Assembly (NCBI GenBank): GCA_902784865.1
Contig: CACZWL010000008.1
Location: 1-64,000 of the forward strand
DNA from: an uncultured Bacteroidota bacterium
GTDB lineage: Bacteria; Bacteroidota; Bacteroidia; Bacteroidales; P3
DNA: 64,000 bases
Direction of reading: 5' to 3'
The position numbers and the translations under genes are program-made. The first letter of the stretch is position 1. Every line of letters starts with the position of its first letter. Under the pieces are notes generated by a model. It worked only from the letters and a program-made list of their open reading frames with translations, made no database searches and was not told the DNA's origin. Shown one piece after another: positions 33,030 through 42,340 of the stretch.

Positions 33030-33910
33030 CCTTGATTGCCGACAGCGGGAGCACCAAGACCACCTGGATGGAGGTGGAGTCTGGTAACATGGTAGTTACC
33101 GAAGGTCTCAACCCCCATTTCACCACCGAGGAGCAGTTCCTCGCTGCCTGCAATATAGTGTGCCGTCAGTTTTCAATTGTCAATTGTCAATTGTCAATTC
33201 ATTTTTACGGTGCCGGCTGCGGTCTTCCCGCCCAGCGCAAGAAGGTGGCCGGGTGGCTGGCTAAAGCCTTTGGAACGAGCGATGTACATGTCGAGACCGA
33301 CATGCTCGCCGCCTGCCGTGCCGCCTGCGGCCACAAAGCTGGCCTCGTCGGAATCCTCGGCACCGGCAGTAACGCCTGCTACTATGATGGCGGGGAGATA
33401 AAATACCAAGCCGTCAGCACGGGATTTATCCTCGGCGACCACGGGTCAGCCAACCATGTGGGTCGCCGGTTGCTGCAGGATTACTTGACCGGTAGCCTGA
33501 CGGTGGAGTTGACAGCCAAATTCCGTGATACCTTCCCTCGGTCGAAGGAAGAGTTTTTGGATGCCGTCTATCACCAGCCGCATGCCAACCGCTATCTGGC
33601 ATCGCTGGCACGGTTTGTGGTGGAGCATATCGATGATGACTACTGCGCCTCTCTGGTGGAGCGCTGCCTAATCGATTGGGCCAATTACCAGCTAGAGGAC
33701 TTGTGGAAACAAACGCTCTGCAGCGACCTGTATCTTGTCGGCGGTTTTGCGGCGCACATCAAACGGCCTGTCCTCGACAGCTTTGCCAAAGACCATGGCC
33801 TCGTGGTCAAGGACATCGTGGCCGACCCCATCGAAGGCCTCCGCCGATACCATTTTGAAAAAAATGCACCGTGTGCCATGTTCCCCGATTTTCCCATTGA
33901 TGGGAAATAA
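33026..33910 (+). CDS. BadF/BadG-type ATPase (N-acetylglucosamine-kinase-like)
   Basis: 294 residues from ATG 33026. [12 protein letters not shown] is the phosphate-1 motif of the ASKHA fold, [12 protein letters not shown] the phosphate-2 motif, and [15 protein letters not shown] and [12 protein letters not shown] the following conserved blocks. Close relatives act as sugar (GlcNAc) kinases. Residues about 50-58 are encoded by a 7-bp tandem repeat (33173-33200), and the last codons and stop fall in a dispersed repeat module, so both an internal loop and the C-terminus have been reshaped by repeats. ATGA overlap with pyrD suggests co-translation. Confidence 0.88.
   Translation: MTLIADSGSTKTTWMEVESGNMVVTEGLNPHFTTEEQFLAACNIVCRQFSIVNCQLSIHFYGAGCGLPAQRKKVAGWLAKAFGTSDVHVETDMLAACRAACGHKAGLVGILGTGSNACYYDGGEIKYQAVSTGFILGDHGSANHVGRRLLQDYLTGSLTVELTAKFRDTFPRSKEEFLDAVYHQPHANRYLASLARFVVEHIDDDYCASLVERCLIDWANYQLEDLWKQTLCSDLYLVGGFAAHIKRPVLDSFAKDHGLVVKDIVADPIEGLRRYHFEKNAPCAMFPDFPIDGK
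33173..33200 (+). repeat. Heptamer tandem repeat inside the kinase gene
   Basis: TCAATTG three times and TCAATTC once, in perfect tandem and inside the coding frame. Loss or gain of a unit would shift the frame. Confidence 0.9.
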
Positions 33911-33964
33911 TGGGAAAGAGTCGAACTATTCACCTACCAGATACCTACCAGACACCTACCAGAT
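33899..33964 (+). repeat. Dispersed repeat module, copy 2 (three 11-bp units)
   Basis: Leader with GATGGGAAAT-AATGGGAAAGAG and three 11-bp units (ACCTACCAGAT/C, 33932-33964). The TAA stop of the upstream kinase gene lies inside the leader. Confidence 0.85.
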
Positions 33965-34055
33965 ACCTGCCATATTAAGAACTTTTAACAACCGACTAAA
34001 AAATAATAACGGCGAAAGCTCGTTTCTAGCAAAACAACTAAAACAGAATACTAGA

Positions 34056-34469
34056 ATGGATTTATCAAACATCTTAGTGATTTCCGGCAAGCCGGACCTC
34101 AGTGAACTGGTGTCGCAGACCAAAGGCGGTGCCATCGTTAAGAACCTCGTCACGGATCAGAAGTACCCCGTCTTCAAGAACGACCGCATCAGCTCGCTGG
34201 GCGAGATCCGCCTTTTCACCGAAACAGACGAAAAGCCTCTCGACGAGGTCTTTGCCGCCATCCGCGACCACCTGAACAGCCAGCCCACCGCCTTCGACCC
34301 CAAGAAGGCTGAGAGCAAGGAGATGTTCGCCCTGCTGGAGAAGGCTCTGCCTGACTACGACCGCGACCGCGTCCACGCCTCCGACGTCAAGAAGCTCTTC
34401 GCTTGGTACAACATCCTGCTCGCCGCCGGCAAGCTGGTGCCCGAGGCCGAAGAGCCCAAAGCCGAATAA
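34056..34469 (+). CDS. DUF5606 family protein
   Basis: 137 residues from ATG 34056. It begins LSNILVISGKPDLSELVSQT then KGGAIVKNL, the strongly conserved start of DUF5606, with ISSLGEIRLFTETDEKPLDEV following; the N-terminal half forms a small beta barrel in the family and the rest is helical. It is cytoplasmic, of unknown role, and widespread in Bacteroidota. An in-frame extension upstream runs through the repeat module and is rejected. It ends 55 bp before the next lipoprotein gene. Confidence 0.88.
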   Translation: MDLSNILVISGKPDLSELVSQTKGGAIVKNLVTDQKYPVFKNDRISSLGEIRLFTETDEKPLDEVFAAIRDHLNSQPTAFDPKKAESKEMFALLEKALPDYDRDRVHASDVKKLFAWYNILLAAGKLVPEAEEPKAE

Positions 34470-34524
34470 GCGATAACCATAAATATAAACCATGGCCTCG
34501 GCCATGACAAAACAAGGAAAAAAG

Positions 34525-35670
34525 ATGAAAAAGTACCTGCTCCCATTCTTGGCTTTTGCCACGCTGGCGCTAGCCGTTGCCTGTGAAAAGGATTCCGACG
34601 AGTCCGTAACCCCTCCCCAAAATCCCGAACAGCCCACAGAGGGTGTCTTCAGCCCGCAACGCCGCATTGCCTCCATCTGGGTCGATGGGGCTGCCTCCGA
34701 GCAGTGGGTGTGGGAGAATAATCTCCTGCAGCGCGTGGAGGTCCCGAACGACGAAGGCTCCTTTGTGCCCGCCAGCAGCTTCAGCTACGACGCGTCGTCG
34801 CGTTTCTCCACGGCAACCGTCACGGACAGCATGTTCGGCAGCATGGTGGTGAACTATAGCTACCAAGGCTCCCTGCTCCAGTCGCTGGATGTCAATGTCA
34901 TGGGCATGAGTGCCGTCACGGCCAATGTGCAACATAGTGGCGACAAAGCCACCCATGTCGACCTCGAAATTAATTCTGCTGTCCTGCAGTTGCTGGCCAG
35001 CCTCCTCGGCGGTGGCGGCGGCGAGGAACTGCCTGCCCGGGGTGCAAGTCCCATGGTCGACCTGCTGTCCGACCTGCTGACTCCGCAGGGGCTGCGTGGC
35101 ATGATGCGCTGCGTGCCTCAGCACGCTTCGGCGTCAAAATTAGCCATCGAGGGCATAGGCTGCACCATCGACTTCTCTTGGGAGGGCGACAATATGGTTC
35201 AGGCCCGTATCGCTGCCAACCTGCAGGGAACCGTCACGGCCGCAGAACTCTCCAACCTGATTGAGCTGGTCAGCACATTTGTTGACCTCGACGGTCTTAG
35301 CTCTATCGGCACCATCATTGGAATGTTCGGCGAAGAAACCGTGCTCCCCATCACCTTGGGAGTTGGCGACACCATCGACCTCACCTACGACAACAAACCC
35401 AACCCCTTCCATGGCTTCATTGCCCGCCTTGACCCCATGGTGCTCTCGGCCAACAACGTGCTGACCCATACTAGCCGTGGCTCCCTCAGTGGCTCCATTT
35501 CGGCCGACTTCCCCATCCTCGGCACTCAGACATACCCCTTCAGCTTCGCTTTGCCGGCATCAAGCTCCACCTTCGTGTATACCTACGCCACCGACGGCTA
35601 CCCCACCCAGGTTAACTCTACTGACGAGGACGGCGAAGTCTCAACCAGCGAGTATCGGTATGCAGAATAG
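34525..35670 (+). CDS. Putative surface lipoprotein (DUF4595-like)
   Basis: 381 residues from ATG 34525 (preceded by AAGGAAAAAAG). The lipobox is AVAC (Cys20), followed by Glu-Lys-Asp and a Pro/Gln-rich linker. The mature part is full of beta strands with YxY-type repeats, and the C-terminal end ([19 protein letters not shown] then YRY) resembles the YD-like ends of DUF4595 lipoproteins. The role is unknown; surface exposure is inferred from the charged residues after the Cys. It is followed by metG after 23 bp. Confidence 0.72.
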   Translation: MKKYLLPFLAFATLALAVACEKDSDESVTPPQNPEQPTEGVFSPQRRIASIWVDGAASEQWVWENNLLQRVEVPNDEGSFVPASSFSYDASSRFSTATVTDSMFGSMVVNYSYQGSLLQSLDVNVMGMSAVTANVQHSGDKATHVDLEINSAVLQLLASLLGGGGGEELPARGASPMVDLLSDLLTPQGLRGMMRCVPQHASASKLAIEGIGCTIDFSWEGDNMVQARIAANLQGTVTAAELSNLIELVSTFVDLDGLSSIGTIIGMFGEETVLPITLGVGDTIDLTYDNKPNPFHGFIARLDPMVLSANNVLTHTSRGSLSGSISADFPILGTQTYPFSFALPASSSTFVYTYATDGYPTQVNSTDEDGEVSTSEYRYAE

Positions 35671-35693
35671 TTAACAACACAAATACAACCACA

Positions 35694-37754
35694 ATGGTTT
35701 ATACCGAAAAAGACAAGCAATACCATCGCTATACTGTCACCTCGGCGTTGCCCTACGCCAACGGACCTGTGCACATCGGCCACCTGGCCGGTGTGTACGT
35801 CCCTGCCGACGTCTATGCACGCTATCTCCGCGCACAGGGCGAGGAGGTCCTCTTCATCGGCGGCAGCGACGAGCACGGCGTGCCCATCACCATCAAGGCC
35901 CGCAAAGAGGGCGTGACGCCCCAGGACATCGTCGACCGCTACCACAAAATCATCAAGGACTCCTTCGCCGAGCTTGGCATCAGCTTCGACATCTACAGCC
36001 GCACCTCCAGCCCCCTCCACCACGAGACGGCGGCCGCCTACTTCAAGAAACTCTACGACGAGGGCAAGTTCGTCGAGAAAGTGTCGCAGCAGTACTACGA
36101 CGAGGAGGCTGGCCAGTTCCTGGCCGACCGCTACATCACAGGCACCTGCCCCCATTGCGGCAACGAGCACGCCTATGGCGACCAGTGCGAAGCCTGCGGC
36201 ACCTCCCTCAACGCCACCGACCTCATCAACCCCAAGAGCGCCCTCAGCGGCTCCAAGCCCGTGCTCAAGGACACCAAGCATTGGTTCCTCCCCCTCGATC
36301 AGGACGAGCCTTGGCTGCGCCAGTGGATCCTCGACAGCCACAAGGGCGACTGGAAGGTCAACGTCTACGGCCAGTGCAAGTCGTGGATCGACGCAGGCCT
36401 CCAGCCCCGCGCCGTCACCCGCGACCTCGACTGGGGCGTCAAAGTGCCCGTCGAAGGCGCCGACGGCAAAGTCCTCTACGTCTGGTTCGATGCCCCCATC
36501 GGCTACATCTCCTTCACCCGCGAGCTGAAAGGCGACGACTGGGAGCGCTGGTGGAAAGACAAGGATTCCAAGCTCGTCCACTTCATCGGCAAGGACAACA
36601 TCGTCTTCCACTGCATCATCTTCCCCTCCATGCTCCATGCCGACGGCAGCTACATACTGCCCGCCAACGTGCCCGCCAACGAGTTCCTCAACCTCGAGGG
36701 CGACAAAATATCCACCTCGCGCAACTGGGCCGTCTGGCTGCACGAATACCTGCGCGACTTCCCCGGCATGCAGGACGTCCTCCGCTACACCCTCTGCTCC
36801 AACGCACCGGAGACCAAGGACAACGACTTCACCTGGAAGGACTTCCAGCTCAAGAATAACTCAGAGCTGGTCGCCATCCTCGGCAACTTCGTCAACCGCA
36901 CACTGGTGCTGACGCATAAGTTCTACGATGGCCGCATACCCGCGCAGGGCACCATGACCGCCATGGAGGAGGAAGTCGTCCGCGAATTGGCCTCCTTCCC
37001 CGAGCGCATCGGCCGCAGCATCGAGACCTACCGCTTCCGCGAAGCCCTCGCCGAGATGATGAACCTGGCACGCCTCGGCAACAAATACCTCACCGACACC
37101 GAACCCTGGAAACTCGTCAAGACCGACCCCGAGCGCACCGCCACCGTCATGAACCTCTCCCTGCAGATCTGCGCCAACCTGGCCATCCTCTGCGCACCCT
37201 TCCTCCCCTTCTCGGCCGACAAGCTGCACCGCATGCTCAACCTCCCCGCCAAAGGCTGGCAGGATGCCGGCAAGGCCGACCTCCTCATGGAAGGCCACAC
37301 CATCGGCACCCCCGAGCTGCTCTTCGAGCAGATCAGCGACGAGACCATCCAGGCCCAGGTCGACAAGCTGCAGGCCACCAAAGCGCAGAACGAGCTCAAC
37401 GCGTGGCAGCCAGCTGCTGTCAAGGAGAACGTCACCATCGACGACTTTGGCCGCATGGACATCCGCGTCGGCACCATCCTCGAGTGCACCAAGGTGCCCA
37501 AGGCCGACAAACTTCTGCAGTTCAAGCTCGAGGACGGCATGGGTACACGCACCATCGTCAGCGGCATCGCCAAATACTATCCCGAGCCAGAGAAACTCGT
37601 CGGCCGCCAGGTCTGCTTCATCGCCAACTTCCCCCCCCGCAAGCTCAAAGGCGTTGAAAGCCAGGGCATGATACTCAGCGCAGAGGACAAGGACGGCCGC
37701 TTGGTCCTCCTCACCCCCAGCGACCTCGTCACCCCCGGCTGCAGCGTCGGCTGA
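35694..37754 (+). CDS. metG: Methionyl-tRNA synthetase with C-terminal tRNA-binding domain
   Basis: 686 residues. The class I signatures are HIGH (27-30, in [12 protein letters not shown]) and KISTS (in [10 protein letters not shown], around residue 340). The zinc knuckle CPHC / CEAC lies near residues 150-166, [11 protein letters not shown] in the active site, and an OB-fold tRNA-binding domain ([18 protein letters not shown] and following) covers about residues 580-686. The enzyme is dimeric and cytoplasmic. It starts with ATG 35694. The extra TRBD is usual for this phylum. Confidence 0.97.
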   Translation: MVYTEKDKQYHRYTVTSALPYANGPVHIGHLAGVYVPADVYARYLRAQGEEVLFIGGSDEHGVPITIKARKEGVTPQDIVDRYHKIIKDSFAELGISFDIYSRTSSPLHHETAAAYFKKLYDEGKFVEKVSQQYYDEEAGQFLADRYITGTCPHCGNEHAYGDQCEACGTSLNATDLINPKSALSGSKPVLKDTKHWFLPLDQDEPWLRQWILDSHKGDWKVNVYGQCKSWIDAGLQPRAVTRDLDWGVKVPVEGADGKVLYVWFDAPIGYISFTRELKGDDWERWWKDKDSKLVHFIGKDNIVFHCIIFPSMLHADGSYILPANVPANEFLNLEGDKISTSRNWAVWLHEYLRDFPGMQDVLRYTLCSNAPETKDNDFTWKDFQLKNNSELVAILGNFVNRTLVLTHKFYDGRIPAQGTMTAMEEEVVRELASFPERIGRSIETYRFREALAEMMNLARLGNKYLTDTEPWKLVKTDPERTATVMNLSLQICANLAILCAPFLPFSADKLHRMLNLPAKGWQDAGKADLLMEGHTIGTPELLFEQISDETIQAQVDKLQATKAQNELNAWQPAAVKENVTIDDFGRMDIRVGTILECTKVPKADKLLQFKLEDGMGTRTIVSGIAKYYPEPEKLVGRQVCFIANFPPRKLKGVESQGMILSAEDKDGRLVLLTPSDLVTPGCSVG

Positions 37755-37808
37755 CCCTTTCTTTTAGCCTACAACGCGCTGACAACAGCGACAACCTACC
37801 CTGTGGGA

Positions 37809-37835
37809 GTGGGCGGCGCAGCAAGCACCGCCCAC
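37809..37835 (+). terminator. Possible terminator after metG
   Basis: GTGGGCGG (37809-37816) pairs with CCGCCCAC (37828-37835), followed by CTTTC. Weak T-run. The remaining spacer to 38005 contains three 10-bp-period units (37881-37910) and no gene. Confidence 0.5.
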
Positions 37836-38005
37836 CTTTCACATCCCCACCCCTCCCAAGAAAAGAAACAATCGTCCCTACCTCCCTTTAACTCCCTATA
37901 ACTCCCCTAACTACAAATAAAACATAACGCCCTAATTCCCAATTGCCTAAGCTACATACGGGAAAAATATGCCGACAGTTCGGAAATTTACCCATCTTTT
38001 TGTTG

Positions 38006-38013
38006 TACTTTTG
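38006..38013 (+). promoter_or_regulatory. -7 box and Shine-Dalgarno for the Ser-rich protein
   Basis: TACTTTTG lies 42 bp before ATG 38056. The leader carries AAAGGAG 8 bp before the ATG, an unusually strong Shine-Dalgarno for this genome. Confidence 0.7.
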
Positions 38014-38055
38014 CAGCAGAAAAAACAAACAACCAATAAAGAAAGGAGTATCAAA

Positions 38056-39120
38056 ATGAAAACTTCAAGAATTCTGACCCTCATGATGGTTGCCCTGGCG
38101 CTCAGCGCAACCCCCGCCTTGGCACAGCGCCCCGGTGGCGGCGGTGGCAACCGTGGCGGCGGCGGACACAGCTCCTCCAGCCGCTCCTCGAGCGTCGGCA
38201 GCAGCAGCCGCGGCTCCTCTTATAGCGTGCCTTCGCGCAGCTACAGCTCCCCGTCCTCCTCCTCGCGCAGCTCCTCGTCCTCTTCGCGTAGCTACAGCAC
38301 CCCCTCACCCTCGCGCAGTTCTTCCCCCTCGCGCAGCTACAGCAGCCCCAGCTCCTCGCGCAGCGCCGCAGCACCCTCGCGTGGCAGCGTCTCCTCCAGC
38401 CCCCGCAGCTCGGCAGCCCCTGCCCGCAGCTTCAGCGGCTCCTCGCGCAGCGCGGCCAGTAGCTCCCGCCCCGCCGCCACGGGCTCGCGCAACGGCGCCG
38501 TGAACCGCCCAGCCGAGCGTCGCGGCGACATCCACTCCGGCGCACGCCCCGGATCGGTAGCAGCCTCCTCCACGCGCCCCTCCGGCGCCCCTGTGGCCTC
38601 CGGACGCCCCTCCTCGCGCAACGCAGGCTACGCCAGCCCCGCACGCCCCCACGGCCCCATGCCCCCTAGCCACCGACCCATCCGCCCTGCCCCCTACTTC
38701 CACCACCCCTGGCACGGCCACATCGTCCACTGCCGCCCCATCTACTGGGACCCGCTCCCCCTCCGCCCCCTCTACTGGCCCGGCTTCTGGCACTACTGCC
38801 ACAGCTACTGGTACGACTACCATGTGACCGACGTCGTCGTGGTGCGCCAGTACGTGCAGGACACCTACAAGGTCGACATGGTCACCTACGGCATCAGCGG
38901 CGACATCATGTACGCCATCGTCCGCGACGGCGGCAGCACCTACCTCCAGGTCTATGACAAGGACGACCATCTGCTGGCCGAGCAGAAAATCCACAAGAAG
39001 TACTGCAACATGGTCATCGATGCCGACAACGGCGGAGCCTGGATCAGCAAGAAAGGCAACAAGGACGCCCTCCTCTTCCTCTGGGCCGACGGCCAGCTGC
39101 TCATCTACGAAGCCGAATAG
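38056..39120 (+). CDS. Secreted Ser/Arg-rich low-complexity protein
   Basis: 354 residues. A Sec signal peptide (1-24, cleaved after ALAQ) and a Gly-rich stretch are followed by about 140 residues built almost only of Ser, Arg, Pro and Ala with a recurring SSSRS pattern, then a His/Pro/Trp/Tyr-rich segment (HHPWHGHIVHCRPIYWD and on, about 215-260), then a folded-looking C-terminal domain (about 265-354) with VVVVRQYVQDTYKVDMVTYG. I recognise no family. The basic disordered part could bind cell-wall or extracellular polyanions, and the His-rich part metal, but this is inference. The strong Shine-Dalgarno suggests high expression. Confidence 0.75.
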   Translation: MKTSRILTLMMVALALSATPALAQRPGGGGGNRGGGGHSSSSRSSSVGSSSRGSSYSVPSRSYSSPSSSSRSSSSSSRSYSTPSPSRSSSPSRSYSSPSSSRSAAAPSRGSVSSSPRSSAAPARSFSGSSRSAASSSRPAATGSRNGAVNRPAERRGDIHSGARPGSVAASSTRPSGAPVASGRPSSRNAGYASPARPHGPMPPSHRPIRPAPYFHHPWHGHIVHCRPIYWDPLPLRPLYWPGFWHYCHSYWYDYHVTDVVVVRQYVQDTYKVDMVTYGISGDIMYAIVRDGGSTYLQVYDKDDHLLAEQKIHKKYCNMVIDADNGGAWISKKGNKDALLFLWADGQLLIYEAE

Positions 39121-39500
39121 TGAACAGACAGCGTAGAGAAAACCACGAGGGGGCGACGACGCGCAGACGTTGTCGCCCCCTGACGGTTCACACCCGCCGC
39201 TTCCCCTTCGGCTCCTACCGCGCCATCACCCTCTTCCCCTTCATCTTCTACAAGGGCGCCCCGCTCACCCCCCGCGAAGTGCGCCACGAGACCATCCACC
39301 TCTACCAGCAGCTCTGCCTCCTCGTCGTTCCCTTCTACGTGTTGTACCTCCTCTTCTGGCTCCTCGGCCTCCTGCGCCACCGCAACCACGACCGAGCCTA
39401 CCGCGCCATCCCCTTCGAGCGCTCCGCCTACCGCCTCGAAAGCGGCAAGCACCTCCCCTGGAGCACCATGGCCTTCGACTGGCTCCGCTGCCTGTTTTAA
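39120..39500 (+). CDS. Small membrane protein with HExxH motif
   Basis: 126 residues if the GTG at 39120 is used; no ATG exists in the frame, so the true start may be a later non-ATG codon. FYKGAPLTPREVRHETIHLYQQ holds HETIH, followed by a hydrophobic segment (LLVVPFYVLYLLFWLLG) and FERSAYRLE, where a Glu could be the third metal ligand. Similar short proteins with HExxH, one membrane region and FExxAY are common in Bacteroidota and uncharacterised. The first 25 codons lie on an inverted repeat. Confidence 0.6.
   Translation: MNRQRRENHEGATTRRRCRPLTVHTRRFPFGSYRAITLFPFIFYKGAPLTPREVRHETIHLYQQLCLLVVPFYVLYLLFWLLGLLRHRNHDRAYRAIPFERSAYRLESGKHLPWSTMAFDWLRCLF
39149..39180. terminator. Inverted repeat after the Ser-rich protein gene
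   Basis: GGGGGCGAC (39149-39157) pairs with GTCGCCCCC (39172-39180), with further pairing inside. No T-run follows, so a terminator is only possible. It falls within the apparent start of the next frame. Confidence 0.45.
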
Positions 39501-39958
39501 CCTCGCGCCATCTCTACCAGACGGCGGCCGAGGTCATGGGCGTTCTGAAGGTCGGTGGCGAAGTGCTCGTCGCAGTAGCGGCGCTTGTCCTCCTCACTGA
39601 AGAGGTTGAAGTCGTAGCGGCCGTAGTCGCTGAACTGGTAGGTGTTGCAGGCGTAGAGGCTCTCGCTGTAGCCCATCACGTCGGCCATCACGTTGGCGTT
39701 CTCCTCCAGGATGGCGGGGTAGCCGATCTAGGCATGTAGTCCTCCGGACAGTTCATGGTGAATATCATTGCCGTGGGTATCATCTTGTCGCGCAGACAGA
39801 TGTGGCAACCGCTGTGGCCGTTGCTCTCGTCCTCGGCTTTCTCGTACCTTCCTTACGACTCGGCCATTCAAACCAGCTTGATGGCTCTCGCTGCTCGGAA
39901 GGATCCAGTTTTTGCGCGGACTGCCGTTGATAAACATTGCTTTAAGTGTGTTGCTCAT
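39497..39958 (-). pseudogene. Decayed flavodoxin / NADPH-dependent FMN reductase family gene
   Basis: The minus-strand start reads LKAMFINGSPRKNW, the FMN-phosphate-binding start of the family. The frame then changes: the next recognisable segment (DKMIPTAMIFTMNCPEDYM, about 39740-39800) is in a different frame, and the tail (IGYPAILEENANVMADVMGY to LGRRLVEMARG, 39497-39732) is back in the first frame but after a stop. Roughly a third of a normal 200-230-residue gene is missing between the first and second pieces. A TATTTTTG box survives upstream. Clearly non-functional. Confidence 0.85.
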
Positions 39959-39988
39959 ATCTGTGTTTTAGTTAGTCGATAGATTTTG

Positions 39989-39996
39989 CAAAAATA
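39989..39996 (-). promoter_or_regulatory. -7 box of the flavodoxin pseudogene
   Basis: TATTTTTG on the minus strand, 30 bp before the pseudogene's ATG at 39958. Confidence 0.6.
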
Positions 39997-40082
39997 TGAA
40001 TAATTCCGGACTTCGTCCATACTGATAATATCCGCAGTATGAAACGCCGGGGGAAAAAAATTGTCATATCGGGAAATAGTTG

Positions 40083-40090
40083 TAATTTTG
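40083..40090 (+). promoter_or_regulatory. -7 box for the 93-aa gene
   Basis: TAATTTTG, 28 bp before ATG 40119; ATTG stands at the -33 position. Confidence 0.65.
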
Positions 40091-40118
40091 CAAATTGAAA
40101 TCAGAGACGAAAATAATA

Positions 40119-40400
40119 ATGGAAACGAATGCTACATATCACAGCACGGCACCGGAAGATGCCTTGTGGACGCTCTATCGACAGCAGACGCTGAGGGTGC
40201 GCCATGCTTTCCTTGCACGTGTCAGGATGGAAGACCGGGAGGTTGGTGCTGCAGCTGAGATGCCGGGAATGTACAACCGCGAGGAGATGATGGAGCTATC
40301 AAAACAGCGCATGCATGACATCCTCGACGAGCGAGAACAGACACTATCGCACGAGGATGCGATGCAGCTTGTCGACAATGCAATAGCCAAGGCTGTATGA
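40119..40400 (+). CDS. Hypothetical 93-aa protein
   Basis: 93 residues from ATG 40119, placed just after a good -7 box. Mostly helical and charged: ALWTLYRQQTLRVRHAFLAR, then EEMMELSKQRMHDILDEREQ and EDAMQLVDNAIAKAV. No signal peptide or membrane helix. The helical, charged character would suit a small antitoxin or adaptor, but no partner gene adjoins it and I recognise no family. It is the first gene of the accessory island, on a transcript of its own. Confidence 0.55.
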   Translation: METNATYHSTAPEDALWTLYRQQTLRVRHAFLARVRMEDREVGAAAEMPGMYNREEMMELSKQRMHDILDEREQTLSHEDAMQLVDNAIAKAV

Positions 40401-40515
40401 ATGTAAGATGGTCGGAACACGCTGCTGTGGAACGAAACCAATGGTTTGTTGTATTATAATTGCATAGTAAAACTAAAAACGATAGTATTGTAATATCAAT
40501 TTAGAAACCTGTTTG

Positions 40516-40555
40516 GCGGTGTGTCATGATGTGACGCACCGCTTTGCTATTTTTG
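40516..40555 (+). promoter_or_regulatory. Palindromic operator plus promoter, copy 1
   Basis: Palindrome with 11-bp arms GCGGTGTGTCA / TGACGCACCGC (40516-40526 and 40532-40542). In the register shared with the other two copies (40518-40540) it ends exactly 7 bp before the -7 box TATTTTTG (40548-40555). The palindrome occupies the place of the -33 element, as expected for a repressor or a class II activator. It drives the first family A gene. Confidence 0.75.
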
Positions 40556-40578
40556 CAGCCGGAAAAAGACGCTAAGAT

Positions 40579-41250
40579 ATGCAAAAAGAGAAAGACAACA
40601 TCGACCAGCTGCGCAAGCGGCTGCAGGACTGCGAGGATTATATCCTGCGTATTGCAAAGCCATTTGACGGCTATTGGGACAAGGCGACGGAGGAGGTGAT
40701 TGGCGACCACCTCGGCACCCGGCAATGGATACTCGACAAGATGTTCGAGAAACACGCCACCGAGGCCGAGGTGCGGCGCTTCGAGGTGGTCAACGAGAGG
40801 TTGCTGGCGCTGACAAAGCAACTGAACGAACGTCACCGCACGCTGCAGGAGCAGATGGCCGCCATCCACACCCTCGGCGGCGAACCTTTTGAGTTGGAGA
40901 CCACTCTCCTCTATAGTCACAACGACGAAGATCCGCAACTCTTCATGATGAAGGAGGATGCCTTCTACGGCTCGCGGTGGAACGAGATGCTGTGGGTCAT
41001 CGGCGAGAACTCGCGGCTGGACGACATCTGCTGGTGCTGTGGTGATCATATCTGTAACCTCGACGACGGCCAGACCTGGGCCGAAGGCCCCCTCCGCATC
41101 CCCCAGCTCGACCACCTCTGCGTCTGCCATGCCGTCCACGCCCTCTGCACCCACATGAACTACTCCATCCCCGACCTCCTCCGCATGACTACCTACGCCT
41201 TCAACTACCAGATAAACACGAATGTCGACCCTGTGCCGCTTGAAGGATAA
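40579..41250 (+). CDS. Unrecognised protein, family A paralogue 1
   Basis: 223 residues. A helical, coiled-coil-prone first half is followed by a compact second half. Three blocks recur in the paralogues at 44008 and 44702: MFEKHATEAEVRRFEVVNER (about 55-74), DAFYGSRWNEMLWVIG (about 131-147) and HALCTHMNYSIPDLLRM (about 188-204). No catalytic motif is recognised; there is no signal peptide, so it is cytoplasmic. Base composition is closer to the host backbone than that of the other two copies, so this copy may be older or have come from a different source. It is read from an operator-type promoter shared with two other units in the island. Confidence 0.7.
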   Translation: MQKEKDNIDQLRKRLQDCEDYILRIAKPFDGYWDKATEEVIGDHLGTRQWILDKMFEKHATEAEVRRFEVVNERLLALTKQLNERHRTLQEQMAAIHTLGGEPFELETTLLYSHNDEDPQLFMMKEDAFYGSRWNEMLWVIGENSRLDDICWCCGDHICNLDDGQTWAEGPLRIPQLDHLCVCHAVHALCTHMNYSIPDLLRMTTYAFNYQINTNVDPVPLEG

Positions 41251-41276
41251 AATGCGTTGAATTTAGAAAATATTTG

Positions 41277-41284
41277 TATCTTTG
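41277..41284 (+). promoter_or_regulatory. -7 box for the 109-aa gene
   Basis: TATCTTTG, 22 bp before ATG 41307. No palindrome of the operator type precedes it. Confidence 0.65.
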
Positions 41285-41306
41285 CACCATAAATATATGC
41301 TCATAA

Positions 41307-41636
41307 ATGAAAAACACAAAAGAACAATTATTGCAGATTCAGGAGAAACTGAATGATTTGATTGACAGCGATGCCACGCAAGAAGAGGCAATATGGGCGG
41401 TAAATAGAATTCTATACGACATAGATGTCAATATTCAACCTGATATAGATTGGATAGAGCAAGATATTGAATGTACTATTCAACCAACTAAAAGTCAAAA
41501 AGAATTGTTGGAAACATACAAAAAGACAATGCGTATGATTCAACACGTAAAAGACCATTTTGATTTTCCGGACCCGGAAGCTGAGAGAAGATCAATGTTT
41601 ACTGATGGGTTAAATGAAGAGGATTTTGAATTTTAG
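41307..41636 (+). CDS. Hypothetical acidic helical protein (109 aa)
   Basis: 109 residues, acidic and almost wholly helical (EQLLQIQEKLNDLIDSDATQ, then LLETYKKTMRMIQHVKDHFD), ending in LNEEDFEF. Nothing points to a known family. Cytoplasmic by composition. AT-rich codon use marks the beginning of the foreign-looking part of the island. It is followed after 59 bp by the UDG-like gene, possibly on the same transcript. Confidence 0.55.
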   Translation: MKNTKEQLLQIQEKLNDLIDSDATQEEAIWAVNRILYDIDVNIQPDIDWIEQDIECTIQPTKSQKELLETYKKTMRMIQHVKDHFDFPDPEAERRSMFTDGLNEEDFEF

Positions 41637-41695
41637 CATCTATGCAAAAGATTCTTTTACTCCTAAATTAAAAAAACAATTAAAACATTTGTTAT

Positions 41696-42340
41696 ATGAA
41701 ACATGTATTTTTTAATCCTTGGGTCGGTTTATGCTACGATTCCGGTATAAATGGGAAAAAAATAATGATAATGGGACATGTTCATGTCTGTAGTGACTGC
41801 ATTGAGTGTGGTATCATTAAAGAAAGAGATGAGGTATGTGCCTCCTTAACAAATAAAGCTGTTGAGGATTATTTTAAATGGAGGAAAACAGGAGAAATCC
41901 CGACTCCAAAATATAAAGGATGGCTTAATACTTATTTTAATTTTGCCAAAGCATTCTTTGGTTACGAGCCTGATTTTAAACAAGAGAAATGTGAACTTTG
42001 GGACAATGTGTTGTTTTACAATTACGTACAACGCGCCGTAGCTGATTGGGATCAAAAACCAAGTTCGGATGACTATATAAATTCCCAAGTTCCTTTTATG
42101 GAGGTTATTAATAAGTATGAACCAGACATCATCATTGTTTGGGGGGATGGTGCATTTAATGGAGCGCCCGGTGGCGGAAAATTTGGGGAACCAATTATAT
42201 TTGAAGATATCAAGGCTAAACGATATATATATACATTAAATTCCGGGAAACAATGCTCTATGATTAAAATACACCATCCAAGTATGTATTTTTCATCATC
42301 CAACTGGCATGAAATCATAAAGTCAATAATAGAGGAGTAG
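41696..42340 (+). CDS. Uracil-DNA-glycosylase-superfamily-like protein
   Basis: 214 residues. The N-terminus FFNPWVGLCYDSGINGKKIM then IMGHVHVC has the form of small UDG-superfamily proteins ('P-x-V-G-x-x-Y..GKKILxLGExH'). The middle has WDNVLFYNYVQRAV, then YEPDIIIVWGDG, and the C-terminus IKIHHPSMYF, comparable to the HPS motif of the superfamily. Catalysis cannot be claimed: the usual acidic or Asn residue in the first motif is replaced by His-Val-His. It is cytoplasmic and AT-rich. The bases 42341-42589 after it hold nothing I recognise. Confidence 0.55.
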   Translation: MKHVFFNPWVGLCYDSGINGKKIMIMGHVHVCSDCIECGIIKERDEVCASLTNKAVEDYFKWRKTGEIPTPKYKGWLNTYFNFAKAFFGYEPDFKQEKCELWDNVLFYNYVQRAVADWDQKPSSDDYINSQVPFMEVINKYEPDIIIVWGDGAFNGAPGGGKFGEPIIFEDIKAKRYIYTLNSGKQCSMIKIHHPSMYFSSSNWHEIIKSIIEE

